Source of the DNA: Nocardioides sp. Soil805
Lineage (GTDB): Bacteria; Actinomycetota; Actinomycetes; Propionibacteriales; Nocardioidaceae
Direction: 5' to 3'
Assembly (NCBI RefSeq): GCF_001429625.1
Contig: NZ_LMSU01000004.1
Coordinates: 141,121 to 205,120, forward strand
DNA: 64,000 bases
Shown: positions 19,230 through 30,321 of the stretch, piece after piece
How the letters are laid out: every line of letters begins with the position of its first letter
Position numbering within the stretch: the first letter of the stretch is position 1
Made by a program: the position numbers and the translations under genes
The notes under the pieces: model-generated
Told to the model about the DNA's origin: nothing
What the model saw: only the letters and a program-made list of their open reading frames with translations
The model's database searches: none

Positions 19230-19472
19230 TCACGACTTGCTTGATTCTTCGAGCAGTGCCGCGCCGGCGACGCCCAGTGCGTCCGCCACAGCCCAGAGGT
19301 TGACGACGGTGATGTTCCGCTCCCCGCGCTCCACCGATCCGATGTAGGTCCGGTGCAACGAGGCTCGCTCAGCCAGAGCCTCTTGTGACAGCCCCTGTGC
19401 CTCACGCAGAGCCCGAATCCGATGCCCCAACTGCTGGAGCCTCCGAGTCGCTTCCGTCCCTCGCTGTCGCAC
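19230..19472 (-). CDS. XRE-family helix-turn-helix regulator (HTH_3)
   Basis: 80 residues, GTG start. The HTH is LGHRIRALREAQGLSQEALA, then the recognition-helix region HRTYIGSVERGERN and VNLWAVADALGV, the pattern of small Cro/C-protein-type regulators that control restriction-modification and other toxic loci. It lies upstream of the nuclease-like gene on the same strand and probably controls both itself and that gene. A TATAAGT direct repeat, 15 bp apart, sits 26-47 nt upstream and could be its operator. Confidence 0.88.
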   Translation of the reverse strand: MRQRGTEATRRLQQLGHRIRALREAQGLSQEALAERASLHRTYIGSVERGERNITVVNLWAVADALGVAGAALLEESSKS

Positions 19473-19497
19473 GGCCAGAGACTCGTTGAGTGCCTTG

Positions 19498-19519
19498 TAT
19501 AAGTCGACAGACTATAAGT
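19498..19519. promoter_or_regulatory. TATAAGT direct repeat upstream of the XRE gene, candidate operator/promoter
   Basis: TATAAGT occurs twice with starts 15 bp apart; on the minus strand it reads ACTTATA-N8-ACTTATA. Such A/T-rich repeats are rare in this window. Placement just before the regulator gene fits autoregulation. Confidence 0.45.
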
Positions 19520-19851
19520 AGCATCCCGGTATGGCGTGGTGGGGAGTCGAGGTTGACCGTCAGGCTCACGGTGAGGTCCGACGTGTCCGGGTCCCCCGGC
19601 TCGGCATGCCTGGCGTGACCTTGCGCGTACCCATGGGGTCAACCCCGAGGCGCGGCATCAGACTGGGAACCAGATCAGATGAAGAACGCGCGCTGAGCGG
19701 CGTGGGTGACTGGACCGACGGCGTCCACCAGGTCATATGCTGCAATCACTCACTGAACGCGACCGACAAGGCGGGGTATGCAGCTGGCACCGTACGGCCT
19801 CGGGGCGGTCCACGCCCCCGCGCCGGCGGAATCCCTACCCCGGACAGCGAG
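19520..19851. other. Island stretch with no convincing gene
   Basis: Frames here are open on the plus strand, but their translations are low in complexity and resemble no family. The stretch may hold promoter signals or the recombination arm of the element. I see no recombinase, terminator or clear repeat. Confidence 0.4.
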
Positions 19852-19962
19852 ATGGCCAAGTCCATTCGTAAGTACTTCCGTGAGAACGGATACCCGCCCC
19901 TCACCGAGGAACAGCGACGAGCCGTCGTCTTCTTCGAGGGCGTCAGGCGACGACCTCGTTGA
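19852..19962 (+). CDS. Possible 36-residue peptide gene or gene remnant
   Basis: Encodes MAKSIRKYFRENGYPPLT and about 18 more residues, ending EGVRRRPR. The amino-acid mix looks protein-like, with lysine, aromatic and acidic residues, unlike the shadow frames nearby. No convincing ribosome-binding site is seen, and the same frame is open upstream, so it may be the tail of a decayed gene. Family unknown. Confidence 0.3.
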   Translation: MAKSIRKYFRENGYPPLTEEQRRAVVFFEGVRRRPR

Positions 19963-20008
19963 GGGCCGTTCGCACACTCAAGTGCATACACCGCAAGCAA
20001 ACCTTTTG

Positions 20009-20275
20009 AACTTCCAGTTCACCGGACAGCGGTTCTTCGAGATCCGCGACGGGCAGCTCGGCGGCCAGCTCCGCGACGTCGCCTACCAGGCGACCACCAC
20101 GGACTTCTGGGGCTCGATGGAGGCGGTCGGCGGGCCGGACACCTGGGTGCTCGGCGGCGCGTTCAACTGCGGCAAGGCCCAGCCCGGCCAGGTCGCGGCG
20201 GTCAGCCACGGCTGCCCGACCGCGCTGTTCCGCGACGTACGCATCCTCAACACGAACGACGAGGCAGGCCACTGA
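20009..20275 (+). pseudogene. tldD: Displaced native 3' end of tldD (88 codons)
   Basis: Begins mid-gene at NFQFTGQRFFEIRDGQ and ends at TGA in normal high-GC code. It has lost its start and promoter. Its frame continues upstream into the island, so an ATG at 19778 could yield a fused product, but that upstream part is not protein-like. Its TGA overlaps the ATG of tldE (TGATG), showing that tldD and tldE were translationally coupled before the insertion. Confidence 0.9.
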
Positions 20276-21669
20276 TGGCGACCACCGTGACCCCCCAGCA
20301 GCTGCTCGAGCACGCGCTCGCCGCCTCCACGGCGGACGACTGCGTGGTCATCGTGCGGGCGACGAGCAGCGCCAACCTGCGCTGGGCCAACAACACCCTC
20401 ACCACCAACGGCGTCATGGTCTCCAGCGACGTCACCGTCATCTCCTTCGTCGGCGCCGCATCCGGCACGGCGACCGGCTCGGTGTCCGGGTCGGCCAGCA
20501 CCCGCGAGCAGGCCGACGCCCTGGTGCGGGCGGCCGACGCCGCGGCTCGGGCAGCCACCCCCGCCGAGGACACCGCCGACCTCGTCGCCGACCGCACCAG
20601 CCCCGACTGGGACGACGTGCCCGAGCAGACCGACATCCACGTGTACGACGCGTTCGCGCCGGCCCTCGGCGAGGCGTTCGGGCAGGCATCCTCGGCGGAT
20701 CGCGTGCTCTACGGGTTCGTCAACCACGAGCTGGTCACCACGTTCCTCGGCTCGACCCGCGGCCTGCGACTGCGGCACACGCAGCCGACCGGTCACTACG
20801 CGTGCACGGCCAAGACGACCGACCTCGCCAGCAGCGCCTGGGTCGGCGGCGCCACGCGGGACTTCACCGACGTGGACGCCCTCACCATGGCCGACCAGGT
20901 CGCCACCCGCCTCGGCTGGGGCCGGCGGCGTACCGACCTGCCGGCCGGCCGCTACGACACGATCCTGCCGCCGAGCTCGGTGGCCGACCTGATGATCGAC
21001 GCCTACTGGGGCGCCGGTGCCCGGGTCGCCCACGAGGGCGAGTCCGTCTACAGCCGGCGCGGAGGCGGCACCCGCATCGGCGAGCGGATCGCCCGCCCGG
21101 GCGTCCACCTCTACTCCGACCCGGCGTACGCCGCCCTGGCCTGCGCGCCGTTCAACGTCGCGGCCGCCTCGGACAACACCGAGTCGGTCTTCGACAACGG
21201 TCTCCCCCTCGGACGCACCGACTGGATCCGCGACGGCGAGCTCGCCTCCCTCATCCAGACCCGGCACTCGGCGGCGATGACCGGCCAGCCGGCGACGCCG
21301 ATGATCGACAACCTGGTGCTCGAGGTCGACGGCGCCGCCGGCGGGATCGAGGACCTGGTGGCCGGGACCGAGCGCGGCCTGGTGGTGACCTGCCTGTGGT
21401 ACATCCGGGAGGTCGACCCGCAGACGATGCTGCTGACCGGCCTCACCCGCGACGGGGTCTACCTCGTCGAGGGCGGCGAGATCACCGGGGCGGTCAACAA
21501 CTTCCGGTGGAACGAGAGCCCGGTCGACCTGCTCGACCGCTTCACCGCGGCCAGCTCGACGGTGCCCAGCTTCAGCCGGGAGTGGGGCGACGACTACTTC
21601 TCCCGGACCGCCACCCCGGCCCTGCGGATCCCGGACTTCAACATGTCGAGCGTGTCGCAGGCGCTGTAG
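20275..21669 (+). CDS. tldE: TldE/PmbA metalloprotease partner subunit
   Basis: 464 residues. TldE lacks the zinc motif and forms the heterodimeric TldD/TldE protease with TldD. Family features include the N-terminal LRWANNTLTTNGV strand, a central PSSVADLMIDAYW region, FDNGLPLGRTDWIRDGEL, MTGQPATPMIDNLVLEVDG and the C-terminal TPALRIPDFNMSSVSQAL. The ATG overlaps the stop of the stranded tldD end. The island now separates it from the tldD promoter, so expression must rely on read-through or an island promoter. Confidence 0.93.
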   Translation: MATTVTPQQLLEHALAASTADDCVVIVRATSSANLRWANNTLTTNGVMVSSDVTVISFVGAASGTATGSVSGSASTREQADALVRAADAAARAATPAEDTADLVADRTSPDWDDVPEQTDIHVYDAFAPALGEAFGQASSADRVLYGFVNHELVTTFLGSTRGLRLRHTQPTGHYACTAKTTDLASSAWVGGATRDFTDVDALTMADQVATRLGWGRRRTDLPAGRYDTILPPSSVADLMIDAYWGAGARVAHEGESVYSRRGGGTRIGERIARPGVHLYSDPAYAALACAPFNVAAASDNTESVFDNGLPLGRTDWIRDGELASLIQTRHSAAMTGQPATPMIDNLVLEVDGAAGGIEDLVAGTERGLVVTCLWYIREVDPQTMLLTGLTRDGVYLVEGGEITGAVNNFRWNESPVDLLDRFTAASSTVPSFSREWGDDYFSRTATPALRIPDFNMSSVSQAL

Positions 21670-21672
21670 GGC

Positions 21673-22038
21673 TCAGTCGAGCACGACGACGAGGACTCCC
21701 TGCACGACGTTCAGCAGCACGAAGAGTGCAGCCGTGCCGACCGCGATCCGCATCGGCACGCGACCGCCGGGGTTGCCCTGCCGCTGTGCCCGCCGGCAGG
21801 ACACCACCGCCAGGATCGCGGGGAGCACGAAGACCAGCAGCGCGGGCCCGCCTGCGACCGCCATGACCCACACCGGCACGTCCCCGCTGTCCCCCGACGG
21901 GTGGCCGAACAGGGACGCGAGGCCCTCGCCCACGGCGAACGCGCCGAGGAACGACACCGGGAAGAGCAGCAGGGACCACCAGGCGCGGTGCACGTCCCGG
22001 GCACCCTCCTCCACCGTGGCCCCGGGGGGCCCGGTCAC
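21673..22038 (-). CDS. Small membrane protein, unknown function
   Basis: 121 residues from a GTG that overlaps the stop of the CYTH-CHAD gene (GTGA), so it is translationally coupled to it. Three predicted helices lie near residues 21-42, 52-74 and 96-118. No family is recognised. It ends only 3 nt from the convergent tldE stop. Confidence 0.7.
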   Translation of the reverse strand: MTGPPGATVEEGARDVHRAWWSLLLFPVSFLGAFAVGEGLASLFGHPSGDSGDVPVWVMAVAGGPALLVFVLPAILAVVSCRRAQRQGNPGGRVPMRIAVGTAALFVLLNVVQGVLVVVLD

Positions 22039-23567
22039 CTCGCGCCCTTCAGCCAGGCGCGCAGCTTCTTGCGGCTCACGTCGGCGGCCCAGAGCCGGTC
22101 GAAGTCCCGGTCGAGGCGCTCGGCATGCGCCTCCTCGCCGGCGTGCAGCCGGCCGTAGGTGAAGGCGCTCTCGCCCGCCGCGGTGGCCGCGGCGGCGAGG
22201 TCGAGCAGGTCGGTACGGGCGACGACGGTGTCCTGGCGGTCGCCGAGCACGGAGGACATGCGCTTGGCCGCACCGGCGAGCGCGCGGGCGTCGTCGCCCC
22301 AGACGGGGACCAGCGCCTCCACCACGTAGCGCAGCCGCTTGGCCGCCTTCCGGGCGTCGTGCACCGCGGCGTCGCGGTCGTCCGCGTCCGGCATGGCGCG
22401 GACCTGACGCCGCAGCTCCCTCCACTCCTCGACGACCAGCGGGCGCAGCACGTCGCGGGCCGGCCGGCCCGCCAGCTCGGTCCACGGGGCGTCGCCCACC
22501 CGACCGTCCAGCACGAGGGTGTCCAGGGACGCCAGGAGCGCCAGGTAGCGCGGCGACTCCAGGGCGGTGCGGACCTGGTCGTCGGCGCGCCGCTGGCGCT
22601 CGGCGTACGTCGCGTCGATGCGGCGTCGTACGGGACCGACGACCAGGTCGGCGGGCTGCGCGTCGACGAGGTGCAGCAGGCGGGCGTGCGCGACCTCGAC
22701 GTCGCGCGAGTCGCCGAGCGTCCGGGCCAGCCAGCGGAGCTCGTGCCCGACCCTGTCGGCCACGTCGGGCTCCAGCAGCGTTCCGAAGGCCCCCAACGCC
22801 GACCGGATGCGTCGGGTGGCGATGCGCGCCCGGTGCACGGAGTCCGGCTCACCGCGGCGGATGGCGCTGTCCCGGCACGCCAGCTCCGCCCGCTGCTCGC
22901 GCAGCAGCGCGACCAGGGCCAGGCCGGCCGGTCGCCGCGGCTTCGGTCGTCGCGACGGGGTGGCTCGCGGGACCCGGTCCCCGAGGACGTGCTCCACCTT
23001 GCGCTGCACCGTGCTCAGCCCGACGCCTTGGTCGCCCAGCAGCCGGGTGGCCGCCTCCAGCAGGTCCGGACCGTCCGTGACGAGCTCGAGCTCCCACTCC
23101 CGCCACTCGACCGGCGTGTCCGCGGTGTCGGGCAGCCGGCCACGGACCCGGTCGTCCGCCAGCTCGGCGAGGTCGGCTCCGCCCTGTCCGACGAGACGGT
23201 GGGTGGTGCGGTGGGTGTCGACGGTGGCCACCGGCACGAGGTCCGCCCCCCGGCTCCAGGCGAGCACAGCCTCGCGCAGGGGCTTCGGCACGACGTGCCG
23301 CGCCCGCGCCAGGGGCAGGTGCACCTCGTCACGTCCGCTCCCCGCCGGGATCTTGAGGTGCCAGCCCTCGTCAGCGCCGCCCTCACGTCGGCGGAGCGTG
23401 ACGCCGGCGGCCATCAGCGACAGGTCGGCGGTGTCGAAGTAGACGGCGGTCAGCTCGTCGGTGCCGCCCGGCAGGACGGAGACGACCCCGGGCAGGCCGG
23501 TCAGGTCGGGCACCTCCGCCTCGGCGGCAGGCGACCACGTCAGCTCGACCTCGTGGTGGTCCGGCAC
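22035..23567 (-). CDS. CYTH-CHAD domain protein
   Basis: 510 residues. The N-terminal CYTH (triphosphate tunnel) domain covers about 1-195, with VYFDTADLSLMAAGVTLRRR and WHLKIPAG strands. The CHAD helical domain, rich in conserved His/Arg, covers about 225-500 (SVHRARIATRRIRSALGAFG, VHDARKAAKRLRYVVEAL). CHAD domains bind polyphosphate and CYTH domains act on triphosphates. The N-terminal signature reads EVELT rather than EXEXK, so the metal-binding strand is degenerate and catalysis is uncertain. Confidence 0.92.
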   Translation of the reverse strand: MPDHHEVELTWSPAAEAEVPDLTGLPGVVSVLPGGTDELTAVYFDTADLSLMAAGVTLRRREGGADEGWHLKIPAGSGRDEVHLPLARARHVVPKPLREAVLAWSRGADLVPVATVDTHRTTHRLVGQGGADLAELADDRVRGRLPDTADTPVEWREWELELVTDGPDLLEAATRLLGDQGVGLSTVQRKVEHVLGDRVPRATPSRRPKPRRPAGLALVALLREQRAELACRDSAIRRGEPDSVHRARIATRRIRSALGAFGTLLEPDVADRVGHELRWLARTLGDSRDVEVAHARLLHLVDAQPADLVVGPVRRRIDATYAERQRRADDQVRTALESPRYLALLASLDTLVLDGRVGDAPWTELAGRPARDVLRPLVVEEWRELRRQVRAMPDADDRDAAVHDARKAAKRLRYVVEALVPVWGDDARALAGAAKRMSSVLGDRQDTVVARTDLLDLAAAATAAGESAFTYGRLHAGEEAHAERLDRDFDRLWAADVSRKKLRAWLKGAR

Positions 23568-23653
23568 CCCTGAGGTCTATCGCACCGCCGGGGGTCCCGC
23601 CTCGTCCGCCCGGTACGAGTCCCCAGGACAGGGCATGCCCGGACCGGATCTGT

Positions 23654-25023
23654 TCAGGCGGGGTGTCCGCCGGGCACGGGGGCACCGGGCTCGTAGGGCT
23701 GCCGGGTGAGGATGAACGTGCCCACGTCGAGGTGCGAGACCGACCCGTCGGGGCGGCGTACGACGAGCAGCTCCTCCCCCGCGTGGTAGCCGCGCGACCC
23801 GACGATCCGGCCCTCGACGTCCGCGAACCGCCACAGCTCGACCTGCCGGCGGCGAGCGACCAGGTGGCCGCCCTCGCAGGCGAACACGTAGGGCGTGGCA
23901 CCCCAGTGCCAGACGCCGAGCACGTCGGCGAAGGACTCCGGCACGCTCTCGTTGGGACGCCACACGGGCGGCAGGGTCGGCTCGCACCGCTCCAGCTCGT
24001 CGAGCAGCGCGGCTCCGAAGGCCGCGACCGGCACGCCGCCGGTGGCGTTGACGAGCCCGACCACGCCGGTGCGCCGGGTGCGGTCGACGAGGCAGATCGC
24101 GTGGAAGCCGGGCATCGAGCCGCTGTGCCCGACGAGGGTGCCGGCGCCGCCGCGGAAGACCTGGAAGCCCAGGCCGTGCGCGTAGGCCAGCCCACTGGAT
24201 TCCTCACCCGCCTGCGGTGTGAAGGCCCGCGCCAGGACCGGGGCGGGCAGGACGGCGTCGTGGCCGTCGAGCAGGAACGTGCAGTAGGTCGCGAGGTCGG
24301 CGACGGTGCTCCACACCTGGCCGGCGGGCGCCATGGCGGCGGTGTCGGGCAGCGGCTCGGGGATCAGCGTCTGCGCGTACGGGTGCACCGACCAGCCGAG
24401 CGCGTGCGCACCGCTCGCCTGGTACGACGTCCGGGTCATGCCGAGGGGCTCGAGGATCCGCTCCTCGACCGCCTCCCACCAGGTCTGTCCGCGCAGCCGG
24501 GCCACGACCTCGCCCAACAGCCCGTAGCCGAGGTTGGAGTAGTGGAACTGCCGGTCGGGGTCGAACGCCGCCGCAGAGCCGTCGTTGGCCTCGGCGAGCT
24601 CCTCGAACGTCCCGCCCTCGGTCCGCTCCCACCACGACCCGGCCGGCTCGGCCTGCAGGCCCCCGGAGTGGGCGAGCAGCTGGCGGATCGTGCGGTCGGC
24701 ATAGCCGACCTCGCCGAGCACCTCGGACGCCGGCGAGTCGAGGGACAGCGCCCCCTCCTCGACGAGCTGGAGGACCAGCACGGCGGTGAGGGTCTTGGTG
24801 ATCGAGCCGATCTTGTACTGCGTGTCGACGACGTCGCCGGGCACGTCGCCGACGCCGTCGGCCCACGCGAGCCCGCCGCCGCGCACGATGCCGGCGACGA
24901 CCGAGGGCACGTGGCCCTCGGCCTGTGCTGTGGCCGTGCGCCAGCGCAGCCGTCGCGCCGTGTGGTCGGTGACGGCGTCGCCGAGCAGGGCGCCATCGTG
25001 ACCGCGTGCCGGGCCCTCCGGGC

Positions 25024-25027
<4 letters not shown>
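23654..25027 (-). CDS. Serine hydrolase, class C beta-lactamase/DD-peptidase-like
   Basis: 457 residues. The catalytic SXXK is GSITKTLTA with the nucleophile Ser, YSNLGYG supplies the YXN motif, and VGHSGSMPG replaces KTG as HXG, all typical of the beta-lactamase-related esterase/peptidase family (EstB/FmtA/Pab87-like). A C-terminal lipocalin-like beta domain is present. No signal peptide is evident, so it is probably cytoplasmic. The ATG overlaps the gcvP stop (ATGA), putting it under the glycine riboswitch. Confidence 0.88.
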
Positions 25028-27873
<2,846 letters not shown>

Positions 27874-27929
27874 GGAGGCTCCCTGGGTCGCGGTCAGCGG
27901 GCCTCCCCCTCTGTCGTCCCCCGACGGGG

Positions 27930-28040
27930 GTCTCCAGAGCTGCCTGGTCTGCGCGGTCCGGGTGCCTGAGAGGTTCCGGGGAGGAATTGCCCCTTCGGCG
28001 CTTGCCCGGCCGGGACCGGGCGAAGACTCTCCCGCGCGGG
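27930..28040 (-). promoter_or_regulatory. Glycine riboswitch (gcvT-type aptamer) ahead of gcvP
   Basis: Reading the minus strand, conserved aptamer segments occur in order: GGGAGAG, then GCGCCGAAGGGGCAA, then CTCTCAGGC, then GGACCGCGCAGACCAGGCA and CTCTGGAGA. A short CCCCCGTCGGGGG hairpin follows and may form the expression platform before the gcvP ATG about 45 nt on. Glycine-bound RNA should raise gcvP expression. Only one aptamer copy is evident. Confidence 0.9.
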
Positions 28041-28107
28041 ATCGTCAGCAGCCCTGAATCTACCAGCGCCCCGAGCCCGTGCCCGACGAGCACGCCATGA
28101 TGTGGTC

Positions 28108-28968
28108 GTGTCGACTTTCCAGGTCCTGGTCGCCGGTCCCGTCTCGTGGAACCGCGTCGTCCGGCTCGACGACCTCCCCGACGCCCGCCCCCACACGGTC
28201 TTCGCCCGCAGCCACGTCGACACCCTGGGCGGCACGTCCGCCGGCAAGGCCCTCCACCTGGCCGCGCTCGGGGCCCGGGTCACGCTGTCCACCGTCCTGG
28301 GCGAGGACCCCGAGGGCGGGCTCGCCCGGGCCGCGCTGCGGCACGATGCGATCACCCTGCTCGCGGCCCCCTCCCCCAGCGGCACCGAGCAGCACCTCAA
28401 CCTCATGGACGACCGGGGCGGCCGGGTGTCGATCTACCTGCACCTGCCCGACGTACCGGCCGAGACGACGCACGAGGACGACCTGCGGGCCGCGTTGGAC
28501 GCCTGCGACGTCGCGGTCGTCGACCTCGCCGAGGGCTCCCGACCCCTGCTGGCCCGGGCACGTGCCGCGGGACGGCCGGTGTGGTGCGACGTCCACGACT
28601 ACGACGGCACCGCGGCCTTCCACCGCGACTGGGTGGACGCCGCGGACGTGCTGTTCCTCAACGACGACGGGATGGACGACCCGCTGCCCTTCATGCGCAG
28701 CCGCGTCGCGGCCGGCACGTCCCTGGCGATCTGCACGCGGGGCGCGCAGGGGGCGGTCGCGGTGACGGCGACCGACGAGCTGCACGTGCGCGTGCGCCCG
28801 GTGACGGACGTGGTGGACACCAACGGGGCCGGGGACGCCTTCCTCGCCGGCGTCCTGGTGGCGACGCTGGCCGGGCAGGACCTGCGCGGTGCCATGGAGG
28901 CCGGCCATCGCCAGGCCGCCGTGGCGCTGCGCTCCCCCGGGCTAGCACCCGCCGAGCCGCATCCCTGA
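28108..28968 (+). CDS. PfkB-family carbohydrate/nucleoside kinase
   Basis: 286 residues. The C-terminal PfkB signature is DTNGAGDAFLAGVL, with the Asp as catalytic base and Gly-Ala-Gly as anion hole; the N-terminal part includes GGTSAGKALHLAALGARVTL. It phosphorylates a sugar or nucleoside with ATP; substrate is not clear. GTG at MSTFQVLVAG is chosen; another GTG lies two codons upstream. It is divergent from gcvP and ends in a strong terminator. Confidence 0.85.
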   Translation: MSTFQVLVAGPVSWNRVVRLDDLPDARPHTVFARSHVDTLGGTSAGKALHLAALGARVTLSTVLGEDPEGGLARAALRHDAITLLAAPSPSGTEQHLNLMDDRGGRVSIYLHLPDVPAETTHEDDLRAALDACDVAVVDLAEGSRPLLARARAAGRPVWCDVHDYDGTAAFHRDWVDAADVLFLNDDGMDDPLPFMRSRVAAGTSLAICTRGAQGAVAVTATDELHVRVRPVTDVVDTNGAGDAFLAGVLVATLAGQDLRGAMEAGHRQAAVALRSPGLAPAEPHP

Positions 28969-28973
28969 GACGT

Positions 28974-29009
28974 ACGACGGGCCCGGAGCGTGTGCTCCGG
29001 GCCCGTCGT
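28974..29009. terminator. Intrinsic-type hairpin between the PfkB and MerR genes
   Basis: Perfect 16-bp stem (ACGACGGGCCCGGAGC and its complement) with GTGT loop, between convergent genes. It likely serves both directions. Confidence 0.85.
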
Positions 29010-29033
29010 CGTGCCTGTGTCCGTGTGCTGCGC

Positions 29034-29630
29034 TCAGCCGGTCTGGCGGGCGGCGCGGCGAGCCGCGAGCTCGTCGCTGGCGGCGGGCGCGTCCTGGGCG
29101 GTGCGCTCGCTGGGCAGCTCGGCGAGCGTCCCCTCGATCTCGCGCCACACGCCGCCGATCGCGATGCCGAAGACGCCCTGGCCACCCTGGAGCAGGTCGA
29201 TGACCTCGTCGTTGCTGGTGCACTCGTAGACGCTCGCGCCGTCGCTCATCAGCGTGACGCGGGTCAGGTCGTCGGTGCCGCGCTCGCGCAGGTGGGCGAC
29301 CGCCGTCCGGATCTGCTGCAGCGAGATGCCGGCGTCGAGCAGACGCTTGACGACCTTGAGCAGCAGGATGTCGCGGAAGGAGTAGAGCCGCTGCGAGCCG
29401 GAGCCCGAGGCCCCGCGCACCGTGGGCTCGACCAGGCCGGTGCGGGCCCAGTAGTCGAGCTGGCGGTAGGTGATGCCGGCCGCGTTGCAGGCCGTCGGCC
29501 CGCGGTAGCCGGTGTCGCTGGGCAGCGGGGAGACGTCGTCGGTGAAGAGCAGGCCCTGCTCGTCGGCGATCTCGGCGGCCTGGGCTGCCTCGGCACCCAC
29601 GCGATCCTGCTCGTTCTCGTTCACAGCCAC
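29034..29630 (-). CDS. MerR-family regulator (Rv1830-like)
   Basis: About 198 residues. The winged HTH is GYRGPTACNAAGITYRQLD..YWARTGLVEP and SQRLYSFRDILLLKVVKRLL, near identical in pattern to the Rv1830 family. It has a distinctive C-terminal region, VYECTSNDEVIDLLQGGQGVFGIA, instead of a metal-binding loop. GTG at MAVNENEQ is chosen because GGAGG lies about 6 nt upstream. A 23-bp perfect inverted repeat lies 150 nt upstream, at the end of the preceding gene. It is part of the conserved gcvH-FHA-MerR-BFN-MerR block. Confidence 0.9.
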   Translation of the reverse strand: MAVNENEQDRVGAEAAQAAEIADEQGLLFTDDVSPLPSDTGYRGPTACNAAGITYRQLDYWARTGLVEPTVRGASGSGSQRLYSFRDILLLKVVKRLLDAGISLQQIRTAVAHLRERGTDDLTRVTLMSDGASVYECTSNDEVIDLLQGGQGVFGIAIGGVWREIEGTLAELPSERTAQDAPAASDELAARRAARQTG

Positions 29631-29782
29631 GGCGACCCTCCAACGGTCTTCTTCAACCGCTGGGCGTAGCTCCGGGGGAAGGCGGCTGCGGGGAAGGGCA
29701 ACCACACGGGTGGAGTTACAGCGGAGAACTTCACCGTATGCCTGTGGTGGAGGGTGGTCAAACGTCTCCGCGGCGTGTCGTA

Positions 29783-29805
29783 ACCCTCAACCTCAGGTTG
29801 AGGGT
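29783..29805. promoter_or_regulatory. MerR-type operator candidate (19-bp CCTCAA/TTGAGG dyad)
   Basis: Perfect 11-bp arms ACCCTCAACCT and AGGTTGAGGGT with a single central base; the core CCTCAACCTCAGGTTGAGG has the 19-bp spacing typical of MerR-family sites. It lies upstream of the Rv1830-like gene and touches the stop codon of the nuclease gene. A related 19-bp dyad lies before the FHA gene. A one-base loop and no T-run make a terminator less likely. Confidence 0.6.
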
Positions 29806-30278
29806 CAGGCTTCGGGTCGCTCGAAGTCCTCGGGGGACACGTGGTCGAGGAACTCCCGGAAGGCCTCCACCTCGTCCTCCTGCTCGGCCGGCACGGCCAG
29901 GCCGGCCTCGTCGAGCACCCCCTCGGCACACACGATCTTGGTGCCGGTGCGCAGGGCCAGCGCGATGGAGTCGGAGGGACGGGCGCTCACGACCTGGCCG
30001 GAGGCGAAGACGAGCTCGGCGTAGAAGACGCCGTCCTTCACGTCCGTCACCCGGACCTCGCTCAGCGACTGGCCGGTGGCCTCGAGCACGTCCTTCATCA
30101 GGTCGTGGGTGAGCGGTCGCGGCGGCACGACGCCCTGCTGGGCGAAGGCGATGGCCGTGGCCTCCACGGCCCCGATCCAGATGGGCAGGTAGCGCTCGCC
30201 GGAGGCCTCCCGCAACAGCACGATCGGCTGGTTGGAGGGCATCTCGACGCGGACTCCGATGACGTCTACTTCGCGCAC
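29805..30278 (-). CDS. Bifunctional nuclease (BFN/DUF151) family protein
   Basis: 157 residues, orthologous in context and sequence pattern to Rv1829. Signature segments: LREASGERYLPIWIGAVEATAIAFA, TGQSLSEVRVTDVKDGVFYAELVF and ARPSDSIALALRTGTKIVC. A UVR-like acidic tail follows (EDEVEAFREFLDHV). Plant members have RNase/DNase activity; the bacterial role is unclear. The GTG start is 6 nt from a TAGGGT box, so it has its own promoter within the block. Confidence 0.92.
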   Translation of the reverse strand: MREVDVIGVRVEMPSNQPIVLLREASGERYLPIWIGAVEATAIAFAQQGVVPPRPLTHDLMKDVLEATGQSLSEVRVTDVKDGVFYAELVFASGQVVSARPSDSIALALRTGTKIVCAEGVLDEAGLAVPAEQEDEVEAFREFLDHVSPEDFERPEA

Positions 30279-30284
30279 GTCCTC

Positions 30285-30290
30285 ACCCTA
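30285..30290 (-). promoter_or_regulatory. -10 box (TAGGGT), leaderless promoter of the bifunctional nuclease gene
   Basis: TAGGGT on the minus strand, 6 nt before the GTG. Confidence 0.55.
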
Positions 30291-30321
30291 CTCCCGGGCC
30301 AAGGCCGTCCGGCACGGACGG

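Noticed and set aside
17805..19472. Complete restriction-modification system
   Set aside because: XRE regulator and nuclease-like protein fit, but no methyltransferase motif occurs anywhere in the island.
19778..20275. 165-codon fused gene combining island sequence with the native tldD end
   Set aside because: The upstream 77 codons are not protein-like and only the tldD-derived part has a family match; treated as a gene remnant.
29783..29805. Terminator of the bifunctional nuclease gene
   Set aside because: The loop would be a single base and there is no T-run; the 19-bp spacing and a sibling dyad before the FHA gene fit an operator better.
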